A stretch of DNA of 30,185 nucleotides from assembly GCA_002428325.1 (NCBI GenBank), contig DIVR01000024.1, positions 1 to 30,185 of the forward strand, in the 5' to 3' direction. Position numbers and translations under genes: made by a program. The notes beneath the pieces were generated by a model. That model ran no database searches. It was given only the letters and a program-made list of their open reading frames with translations, and was not told where the DNA came from. Shown piece after piece: positions 23,771 through 30,185 of this stretch (positions are counted from its first letter, which is position 1; the number at the start of each line of letters is the position of its first letter). This DNA comes from a bacterium UBP4_UBA6127. Lineage in GTDB: Bacteria > UBP4 > UBA4092.

Positions 23771-24886
23771 ATGAACTCCAGGGAACGGCTTATTGCTGTT
23801 TTAGAAGGAAAAATCCCCGACAGGGTACCTGTCTCAACCTATGAACTGGTGGGATATAATAGTCAATCTTTTGAAAATAAAGAACCCTCATATGCCAGAA
23901 TCATGGATTTCATCAGGGAGAAGACGGATTGTCTTTGTATGTGGAATCCGGGGTCTGATGAAACCTTTCTTGGTTCTGCTTATCCAACGGAAATCATAAA
24001 GGAAGAAACCAGAGAAGAAGACTGCCTGATAACCCATAATATCCTGAAGACTCCCCTGGGGATACTGACTCAAACTCAGAAGAAAGTAGATAATGTATAT
24101 ACCCTTTGGCAGACGGAGCATTGGTGTAAATCCATTGAAGATGTGGATAAAGCCCTATCAATTCCGTATGAACCGATAAGTTATGACGGGTCGGATTTGT
24201 CCCGGGTGCAGTCTGAATTAGGGACTCATGGACTATTGATGCCTTCTCTCCCTGACCCTCTTCTCCTGGCGGCTGAATTAATGGAATTTGGGGAGTTTAC
24301 AGTATGGGCGATGACTGAGACCGCTCATTTTGCCCGGACTGTAGATATCCTGCATGAGAGAAATATGGAGAATCTACAGCGAATGTTGGAGGGTCATGTG
24401 GCTGACCTTTATCGGATTGTCGGCCCGGAATATGCCTGTCCGCCGTTCCTGCCCCCTGTATATTTTGAAAGATTTGTCCTGCCTTATGTGAGAGAAATGG
24501 TGGAACTAATTCATGCCCGAGGCGGGAAAGTCCGGCTGCATTGCCATGGCAGGGTAGGGCAGGTTCTGGAGGCTATCCTGGCAACGGGAGCTGATGGAAT
24601 GGATCCTTGTGAAGCCCCTCCCGATGGAGATATTACCCTGGCTGAATTGAAAAACAGGACAAAGGGTAAAATTACTCTTTTTGGTAATATCCAGTTGAAA
24701 CTTTTGGAGCAGGGAACTCCTGAGGAAATCAGGGAGGCGGTGAAACTTTGCATGGATTCGGCCAAGGAAGGTGGACGATTTGTCCTGATGCCGACGGCCG
24801 CCCCTATCAATGTCCCTCTTTCTCCCCAAACGGAGGAAAACTATTTTCATTATATTGAAGCAGGACTGGAATTTGGAGGATATTAA
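23771..24886 (+). CDS. Uroporphyrinogen-decarboxylase-family protein (methyltransferase-like)
   Basis: The 371-residue product opens with MNSRERLIAVLEGKIPDRVP, the standard start of UroD-fold methyltransferase-like proteins. The metal-site region is RLHCHGRVGQVLEAI, followed by GADGMDPCEAPP, ITLFGNIQLKLLEQGTPEEI and a final GGRFVLMPTAAP block. The arginine-rich N-terminal substrate motif of genuine HemE is missing. Related proteins transfer methyl groups between corrinoid proteins and thiols, or act on methoxylated compounds. No corrinoid protein gene is adjacent, so the role stays open. AGGGAAAGG lies upstream of the start. A TATAAT at 23716-23721 could be its -10, but no good -35 is present. 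It is convergent with mnmE, with 13 bp between the stops. Confidence 0.88.
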   Translation: MNSRERLIAVLEGKIPDRVPVSTYELVGYNSQSFENKEPSYARIMDFIREKTDCLCMWNPGSDETFLGSAYPTEIIKEETREEDCLITHNILKTPLGILTQTQKKVDNVYTLWQTEHWCKSIEDVDKALSIPYEPISYDGSDLSRVQSELGTHGLLMPSLPDPLLLAAELMEFGEFTVWAMTETAHFARTVDILHERNMENLQRMLEGHVADLYRIVGPEYACPPFLPPVYFERFVLPYVREMVELIHARGGKVRLHCHGRVGQVLEAILATGADGMDPCEAPPDGDITLAELKNRTKGKITLFGNIQLKLLEQGTPEEIREAVKLCMDSAKEGGRFVLMPTAAPINVPLSPQTEENYFHYIEAGLEFGGY

Positions 24887-24899
24887 CTCTTCTCGGGTA

Positions 24900-26300
24900 T
24901 TATTTCCCGATACAGAATCTTGAGAAAATCCGATTTAACAGGTCTCCGGTTATATATTCTCCGGTGATTTCTCCCAGATGATGCAGGGCTTCCCTCAGGT
25001 CCGCTGCGACCAGTTCGGGTGAGAGATTTGAACTCATGGATTCCCGAGTCAACTGCAGGTCTGCCAAAGTCTTTCCCATTAATTCCGCATGGCGGACATT
25101 GGTCAATATCAATTCTCCACCGGCATCAGTTACTTCTCCCTGTTTTATGGTATCTACCAGCAGTTTTTTTAATTCTTTAATACCTTCTCCTGTCAGGGCT
25201 GAAAGAGGTACCAGGGTCTTAATCAATTCCTGAAATTTATCTTTTTCAATTACAGGATGGGAAAGTAAATCTGATTTGTTTAAGATGCCCAAGCATGCAG
25301 ATGGAGCATATTTTTTCAGGGTATCCAGCACATCTTCATCCTGCGAATCCAGTGGCTGGGAAGAATCCATCACCATTAAGACCATATCTGCTTTAGTAAT
25401 AGCGGCTTCAGTTCGCCTGACTCCTTCTTGTTCAATGGGGTCAGAGGTTTCTCTGATTCCGGCGGTATCGGTGAAAAGGAAAGGAATTCCTTCTATAGAG
25501 ACAGATTCTGTAATGGTATCCCGGGTAGTGCCTGGGGTCTCAGTAACAATCGCCCGAGGTTCTTCCAAAAACCGATTCAACAGGCTGGATTTGCCGGCAT
25601 TGGGTTTGCCGATAATTGCTACCCGAACCCCCTCCCGGATAGCCTTCCCATAACGGGCTGATAACAGCAAATCCTCCAGTATCCGGCTGGAGGACTCAAT
25701 TCTTTGGATGTCTCTCTCATAAAGCTGGGGGGGTAATTCTTCTTCAGGGAAATCAATATGGGCTTCCAGTTCAGCCAGTATATCCAGAAGTTCCGAAGCA
25801 ATCACCTTTAATTTACAGGAAAGGCCCCCCTCTAATTGTTGCAGGGCGCATTTTTTAGCCAGATCAGTTCTTGCCCGGATAAGGTCAGCAACAGCTTCTG
25901 CCTGAGCCAGGTCCATTTTCCCATTCAGGAAGGCTCTTTTAGTAAATTCTCCCGGTTCAGCCAGTCGAGCCCCTTCCTGAAGAACCAGTTCAAGAATTCG
26001 TTGAATGACTAATATTCCCCCATGGGCGTTGATTTCTAGCATATCTTCTCCGGTGTAAGTCCCGGGGGCTTTCATCCCTGTGGTCAATACTTCATCGAGG
26101 AATTCTGCTGTCTGAGGATTCTTGATAAAGCCATGATAAAGCTGATAAGAATCCCTTTGGCTGAATGGTTCAGGATGCCGGTCAGAGAAGATTCTGTCAG
26201 CAATTTTATAGGTGTCGGGACCGGATAGACGGACAATCCCGATGGCTCCTTCCCCTAATGGGGTGGAAATGGCAGCAATGGTATCTTTTGGGATGGGCAT
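24900..26300 (-). CDS. mnmE: tRNA-modification GTPase MnmE (TrmE)
   Basis: This 466-residue protein is complete. The N-terminal formyl-THF-binding domain starts PKDTIAAISTPLGEGAIGIV and includes PGEFTKRAFLNGKMDLAQAE. The G domain (about residues 220-380) has the P-loop GKPNAGKSS, the G2 region TPGTTRDTI, DTAG (G3) and NKSD (G4). The last residues FCIGK supply the conserved C-x-G-K motif. With MnmG it makes the 5-carboxymethylaminomethyl modification of wobble U34 in certain tRNAs. No mnmG is adjacent. The ATG lies just downstream of a TATAAT on the minus strand and has no ribosome-binding site, so the mRNA may be leaderless. Confidence 0.97.
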   Translation of the reverse strand: MPIPKDTIAAISTPLGEGAIGIVRLSGPDTYKIADRIFSDRHPEPFSQRDSYQLYHGFIKNPQTAEFLDEVLTTGMKAPGTYTGEDMLEINAHGGILVIQRILELVLQEGARLAEPGEFTKRAFLNGKMDLAQAEAVADLIRARTDLAKKCALQQLEGGLSCKLKVIASELLDILAELEAHIDFPEEELPPQLYERDIQRIESSSRILEDLLLSARYGKAIREGVRVAIIGKPNAGKSSLLNRFLEEPRAIVTETPGTTRDTITESVSIEGIPFLFTDTAGIRETSDPIEQEGVRRTEAAITKADMVLMVMDSSQPLDSQDEDVLDTLKKYAPSACLGILNKSDLLSHPVIEKDKFQELIKTLVPLSALTGEGIKELKKLLVDTIKQGEVTDAGGELILTNVRHAELMGKTLADLQLTRESMSSNLSPELVAADLREALHHLGEITGEYITGDLLNRIFSRFCIGK

Positions 26301-26308
26301 AGATTGTT

Positions 26309-26314
26309 ATTATA
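26309..26314 (-). promoter_or_regulatory. -10 element immediately upstream of mnmE
   Basis: A perfect TATAAT on the minus strand ends eight bases before the mnmE ATG. Transcription would start at or within two bases of the start codon. The -35 (TTTCAA at 17-bp spacing) is weak. No Shine-Dalgarno sequence is present. Confidence 0.45.
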
Positions 26315-26372
26315 GCAATAGCGTCTGCTGGTTGAAATAAAGAGAATTAGCATTTGCGGTTTTTCTCTCTTT

Positions 26373-26399
26373 TTGCCATGATAGTTTTCATTCTATAAC
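26373..26399 (+). promoter_or_regulatory. Possible promoter of the YfhO-like gene
   Basis: TTGCCA (26373-26378) and TATAAC (26394-26399) are separated by 15 bp, slightly short. The site lies in the 121-bp divergent gap with mnmE and gives a leader under 20 nt. Confidence 0.35.
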
Positions 26400-26421
26400 C
26401 TGAATGAAGTGAGATGACTCC

Positions 26422-28917
26422 ATGAAAATATTAAATTCAGACACGAAAAAAGATTTCTGTTTCCTTACAGGACTTCTGATTTTAGTCCTTCTATATTTTT
26501 GGCGGGCGGTTATTCTGGGTGAGTATTTAATAGCCGGGGATATGATTAACCAGTTTCTTCCCTGGAAGACCTTCCTGGTTAAGGAATTTTGGAATACGGG
26601 AAGAGTTCCCCTCTGGAACCCTTATACCTTCAGCGGTAATCCTTTTGCGGCAAATTACCAAATTGGTATCTGGTATCCCCTGGATATAATATTCTTTTTT
26701 ATTTCAGCGGCTAAAGCTTTTACCCTTGCCACTCTGCTCCATGCCTATCTGGCGGGAGTATTTATGTATATCCTGGCCCGGCATTGGAAGTTGGAAAGGG
26801 CAGGGGCTTTTGTGTCAGCCCTTCTTTTTACTTTTGGGGGGTTCTTTATCAGCCGGTTGGGAGATGGAAATTATACCCTCCTGACAACCTATCCCTGGAT
26901 TCCTATCATTTTTTATTTCTTCAGCAAGTTGCTGGAAACTGGTAAATGGAAATACCTTGCTTATTATGCCTTGGCCCATGCTTCTCAGATATTGGGAGGA
27001 CATCCCCAACCGGCTTATTATACTTTTGTGAGCCTGTCAGTGTTTGCCCTTTGGTGGATTTATGAAAACTGGAACTTGGATAAGGGTTGGGGAAAACGAC
27101 TCCTTCCCTTGGGTTGGTATTTCCTGGGAGCCCTTTTTGTTTTTGCCCTGAGTGCCATTCAGCTTCTCCCCAGCCGTGAATTATTCCAGTATTCTGCCAG
27201 CCGGTCTGGCGGTGCCCCTTATTCTTTTGCTACCAGTTCATCTTTTTCATTGAAATATCTGTCGTTGTATTTTTCCCCTTATTTGTTCGGGTCGCCTGTA
27301 GATGGCACCTATTGGCTGGATATAGAGGGCTATTCGGAATGTTGTGGATTTACCGGGATACTGGCTATCATTCTGGCTTTTATCGGGTTACTGGCAGGTA
27401 AGTCCAGAAAAGCCCGTTTGATGGGAATTCTGATTGGAATGGCTTTTTTTCTGGGGTTGGGGAAATATAATCCCATTTATCCTTTTCTTTATCATGTTGT
27501 TCCTGGTTTACAGATGTTTCGTTGTCCGGCTAGATGGCTGATGATAGTCCAGTTTGGTTTGGCATTTCTGGCGGGTGTTGGATATCAAACTCTGACCGGT
27601 TTCCATTCTGAGGATGAGAAGGCTCGTAAGAGGATGAAACAAGTTTTTATGGGGGCATGTCTTGTCTGTTTGTTGTTAGGCCTGGGCTGGATTTGGATTT
27701 CTTGGGATGCGCCCAGGGTCATTAATGGATTGTATCAACATCAGATAAACCAGTTTGTAGAACTCTATGAGTTTCCTGCCTCTGCCGCCCGGGATATGAT
27801 TCCTGCCGATGCTATGGAAAACCGATATAACCTGATGTTGCACGAGTATCTTAGATCAATGGCCTTCCTGTTAATGGCCTTAGTGGCGGTCGGATATGGC
27901 ATTTTTCGGAAAAACAATAAAGGCCTGGGACTTCTTTTGGGTACCTTATTATTAATTGAAATGTGGAACTGGGGATTCTGGCTGGTCAAAACTGAAACCC
28001 CGCAAACCCTGGCCCAATATTACCAGCTCAGCCCCGATATGCAATACTTGCAAAGCCATATTGGCCTCAACCGGGTGCTTCCTTTGGATAATACCTGCTC
28101 CTGGCAGCATACCAAGGAGGAATTTGAGTTCAGGCCCAATCGGATGATACCTCATCAGATACAGGATATCAGGGGGTATGACCCGACCATTCTGAAGTAT
28201 TATACGGAAATCATCAATGTTCTACAGGGCTTTCACCCGGATGCTAAACAGGGGGGGATTCTGGTCCTTTCTGTTGCAGAGGCTTTTCGCCCTCAAGTTC
28301 TTAGCCTTTTGAATGTTCAATATATAGCTTCAATGGTTCCCCTCAGGCCTTCCCTGAATACCTCTTTGGAATATCAAAACAGGATTAGGTTCTACCGATA
28401 TGATAAAAACCTTCCCAGGGCCTTTGGGGTTCCTCATGCCAGGCTTATTTCCGACCGGCTGAAAAGGCTTAAATACCTTTCTTCTCCTGCATTTGATCCT
28501 GAAAAGGTCCTTATCCTCCAGGCCCAAGATACCGGTATCCCTGCTTCCGCCTGGGTTGAGGATACCACTCTATCAGCATCTCTGGTTTCATACCCTGTTC
28601 TAAATAAAGGATATGGCGCTGATTTTTCAAAATGGGAGGTGAACCTGCCATCTGAAGGGTTTATCTTCTTCAGTGAAATCTGGTACCCTGGCTGGAAAGC
28701 TTTTGATAATGGAAAGGAAATCCCCCTTTATCAGGCGAATAATGCTTTCCGGGCTGTGTATCTCAAAACAGGGACCCATCATCTGGAGCTAAAATTCCTC
28801 CCGGCTTCTTTCTATTGGGGAAAACGTATCTCAGAAGTCTTCTTGATTTTGGCACTGGGGATTATCCTGCTATCTTTTTGGTCAAATAAAAGTAAAGCTA
28901 AACAGCAAAAAAAATAA
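26422..28917 (+). CDS. YfhO-family multi-pass membrane protein
   Basis: This 831-residue protein has about a dozen or more hydrophobic helices. The N-terminal half carries GDMINQFLPWKTFLVKEFWN followed by GRVPLWNPYTFSGNPFAANY, the conserved lumenal-loop motif of YfhO and related GT-C-like proteins. A Gly-rich helix GGFFISRLGDGNYTLLTTYP and the GGHPQPAYYTF segment follow. After an extracytoplasmic C-terminal region there is EIWYPGWKAFDNGKEIPLYQ, the typical YfhO membrane-proximal block, then a final helix and a basic tail. YfhO proteins are linked to glycosylation of lipoteichoic acid in Bacillus. In other phyla they are presumed lipid-linked sugar transferases. It has no visible operon partner, and a terminator follows about 140 nt later. 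Confidence 0.9.
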   Translation: MKILNSDTKKDFCFLTGLLILVLLYFWRAVILGEYLIAGDMINQFLPWKTFLVKEFWNTGRVPLWNPYTFSGNPFAANYQIGIWYPLDIIFFFISAAKAFTLATLLHAYLAGVFMYILARHWKLERAGAFVSALLFTFGGFFISRLGDGNYTLLTTYPWIPIIFYFFSKLLETGKWKYLAYYALAHASQILGGHPQPAYYTFVSLSVFALWWIYENWNLDKGWGKRLLPLGWYFLGALFVFALSAIQLLPSRELFQYSASRSGGAPYSFATSSSFSLKYLSLYFSPYLFGSPVDGTYWLDIEGYSECCGFTGILAIILAFIGLLAGKSRKARLMGILIGMAFFLGLGKYNPIYPFLYHVVPGLQMFRCPARWLMIVQFGLAFLAGVGYQTLTGFHSEDEKARKRMKQVFMGACLVCLLLGLGWIWISWDAPRVINGLYQHQINQFVELYEFPASAARDMIPADAMENRYNLMLHEYLRSMAFLLMALVAVGYGIFRKNNKGLGLLLGTLLLIEMWNWGFWLVKTETPQTLAQYYQLSPDMQYLQSHIGLNRVLPLDNTCSWQHTKEEFEFRPNRMIPHQIQDIRGYDPTILKYYTEIINVLQGFHPDAKQGGILVLSVAEAFRPQVLSLLNVQYIASMVPLRPSLNTSLEYQNRIRFYRYDKNLPRAFGVPHARLISDRLKRLKYLSSPAFDPEKVLILQAQDTGIPASAWVEDTTLSASLVSYPVLNKGYGADFSKWEVNLPSEGFIFFSEIWYPGWKAFDNGKEIPLYQANNAFRAVYLKTGTHHLELKFLPASFYWGKRISEVFLILALGIILLSFWSNKSKAKQQKK

Positions 28918-29056
28918 ATTGGCTGGTTTATCAGAAGAGGATTTATTGATTTCGATGAATCATTACCATTAACTCTGATATCTGGGATATTAGTACACCT
29001 GTCTCAGATTGGAGATTATGTTAGTTAACAACCTTTTAGGTTATTTGTTTTTTACT

Positions 29057-29088
29057 AACCCGGCCCTTCACAGGGCCGGGTTTTTTTA
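29057..29088 (+). terminator. Strong intrinsic terminator
   Basis: AACCCGGCCCT pairs perfectly with AGGGCCGGGTT (11 bp) around the loop TCAC, followed by a T-run (T7 in all, its first two bases in the stem). It lies about 140 nt after the YfhO-like stop. Confidence 0.93.
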
Positions 29089-29274
29089 TCCCTTTCCCTT
29101 AATAATGTTGATGTTGAATGTCGGATAAATTATTAATATATAGTTGTATCCCCTTAATCCCTGTTAACCAAATTTCTTTCCGAAGGTAATTGCTTATAAT
29201 ATTGAATACAATAGAGATAAATGCTTTATGTAGGGGTTTGTGAGCGTTTCAATGTACCAAACTTAATAATATAG

Positions 29275-29303
29275 TTGACAGTAATTCCTATTTTCAATAT
29301 ATT
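29275..29303 (+). promoter_or_regulatory. Strong sigma-70 promoter of the secreted propeller gene
   Basis: TTGACA (29275-29280), 17 bp, TATATT (29298-29303). The predicted start near 29310 gives a leader of about 70 nt with AAAGGGGTGA before the ATG. Confidence 0.7.
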
Positions 29304-29378
29304 CTTGGGATAACAGCTATTCTTTTTTAATAGCTATGTTTTTCTTATATTTATGATTGGAAAGGGGTGAAAATAAGA

Positions 29379-30185
29379 ATGAAGAAATTACTCACATTAT
29401 TAACAATTAGTGTTTTTGCGCTTGGAACTTCCGTTTTTGCTGCCCATTCTATGCAGACTACCTTTAATTTTAATACAACCGCTTCGGCCCAGTTCATTGA
29501 ATTGGATGAAGCCAGTGGTAATCTATGGGTAGCTGTAGGTGGTGTTGGAAACCCGGATATGGCTTTTGTTTACAGCACAACCGGAGTTGAAGCTGCATTT
29601 TCTCCTTTAACCGCTGGTTTATCCAGCGCAGGAGTTTATACCAGCTTCCGTCAGACTTCTGGTATTGGTATTGATAAAAGCGTTACCCCTCATATCGCTT
29701 ATGTGGTAACTGATATGAATAATACTGATATTGGGCATTATATTTCCAAGTTTAATACCCAGACTGGTGCTGCCATAAACGGTTTAGATTCTACTTCTGG
29801 TAACTGGTTGAATACGACTGGCCAGTTTAACCGTATCGCTGATGTCGCTTTTGATGCTGCCGGCAATTTATTCATGGTAGCTAAGGTTGCTGCTACGGGT
29901 GGACCTACCTGCTTTGTGTTGGATAAAGCCACTGGTGCTGTTTTAAACCAGGCGACTGCTATCTTCACAGGTGGTGGAGCTATCAAACGAGGTATGGGCG
30001 TTTCCTCTAATGGAAATACTGTTTACCTCGCTGATGAATCCCTGGATGTAGTCTGGAAACTTACCGGAGATTCTTCTTTGTTAAGCGGTTCTACTGCAAT
30101 CTCTTACAGTGGTGTTACTTTGGCAACCTATGTAACTGCTGATAATCCCAGTGCTTGCGAAGTAAAGTGGACCCCCATGTCTAGA
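29379..30185 (+). CDS. Secreted beta-propeller protein (3' truncated by window end)
   Basis: The frame is open from ATG 29379 to the window end (269 codons, no stop). The start is supported by AAAGGGGTGA ending eight bases upstream and by a promoter at 29275. The signal peptide is MKKLLTLLTISVFALGTSVF then A. The mature part has propeller-blade-like repeats: FIELDEASGNLWVAVGG, RIADVAFDAAGNLFMVAKVA and MGVSSNGNTVYLADESLDVV, which recall NHL or PQQ-like blades. Codons are biased to GCT, GGT, ACT and GTT, unlike most genes here, which with the strong promoter suggests high expression. The function is unknown; a surface or periplasmic binding or structural role is inferred. The C-terminus, and any anchor or sorting signal, lies outside the window. 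Confidence 0.85.
   Translation, partial: MKKLLTLLTISVFALGTSVFAAHSMQTTFNFNTTASAQFIELDEASGNLWVAVGGVGNPDMAFVYSTTGVEAAFSPLTAGLSSAGVYTSFRQTSGIGIDKSVTPHIAYVVTDMNNTDIGHYISKFNTQTGAAINGLDSTSGNWLNTTGQFNRIADVAFDAAGNLFMVAKVAATGGPTCFVLDKATGAVLNQATAIFTGGGAIKRGMGVSSNGNTVYLADESLDVVWKLTGDSSLLSGSTAISYSGVTLATYVTADNPSACEVKWTPMSR

Larger units (their letters stand above)
28918..29378. other. Intergenic region with terminator and promoter
   Basis: No gene is seen across 461 bp. It contains a strong terminator (29057-29088), a region before it (about 29020-29060) that can fold as nested short stems (GTTAGT with ACTAAC, AACCT with AGGTT), and a TATAAT at 29195-29200 lacking a good -35. It also holds the strong promoter at 29275-29303 for the next gene. 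A short RNA ending at the terminator is possible but unproven. Confidence 0.6.

Noticed and set aside
24893..24910. Bidirectional terminator between the UroD-like gene and mnmE (TCGGG/CCCGA)
   Set aside because: The stem is only five base pairs, overlaps the conserved mnmE C-terminal codons and has a poor T-run.
1..30185. CRISPR arrays, transposons, phage genes, toxin-antitoxin pairs and tRNA/rRNA genes
   Set aside because: Scanned by eye on both strands. No regularly spaced repeats, transposase motifs, terminal inverted repeats or cloverleaf sequences were found.

Overview
The window comes from a Gram-negative (diderm) bacterium. It encodes a TolC-type outer-membrane channel with its periplasmic adaptor and RND pump, an LpxL/HtrB-like acyltransferase, lipoproteins and several secreted proteins. 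Intrinsic terminators are textbook (GC hairpin plus T-run), and several promoters are near-perfect sigma-70 sites. Base composition is moderate, and the 17.2-22 kb stretch is visibly richer in A+T. Two UroD-fold methyltransferase-like proteins, a YfhO-type giant membrane protein and many secreted beta-rich proteins suggest an uncultivated environmental lineage. The sequence alone does not fix the phylum. No rRNA, tRNA, CRISPR array, insertion sequence, integrase or phage gene was found.

Layout. (1) 1-3.9 kb: the end of a surface-polysaccharide locus, with a 5'-truncated Wzz/Wzc-like chain-length protein that has a degenerate ATPase domain, a terminator, a Wzx-type flippase and an acyltransferase. 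(2) 4.1-5.5 kb: a proline-rich TPR protein with its own strong promoter. (3) 5.6-13.3 kb: a MarR regulator with a probable operator, then TolC, MFP, RND and MFS genes, all on the + strand and likely one efflux operon. (4) 13.3-15.6 kb, minus strand: a UroD-family protein and a zinc alcohol dehydrogenase. (5) 15.7-17.1 kb: pterin-4a-carbinolamine dehydratase and a secreted zinc amidase, each with a plausible promoter. (6) 17.2-22.0 kb: the most unusual block. A perfect consensus promoter and a long leader precede five tightly packed or overlapping genes for exported proteins. Four of these look like diverged paralogues of one beta-sandwich family and the fifth is a Kelch-like propeller. A strong terminator ends the block. 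(7) 22.2-23.6 kb: tandem duplicated alpha/beta-hydrolases, one cytosolic and one lipoprotein. (8) 23.8-28.9 kb: a second UroD-family protein, mnmE (minus strand) and a YfhO-family membrane protein. (9) 29.3 kb to the end: a strongly promoted secreted beta-propeller gene cut off by the window edge.

The best candidate for something undescribed is block 6, an operon of small exported beta-sandwich proteins with a PKD-bearing lipoprotein and a propeller. Its likely setting is the cell surface or periplasm, but its function cannot be read from sequence. The assignment of the four proteins to one family rests on motif alignment by eye.
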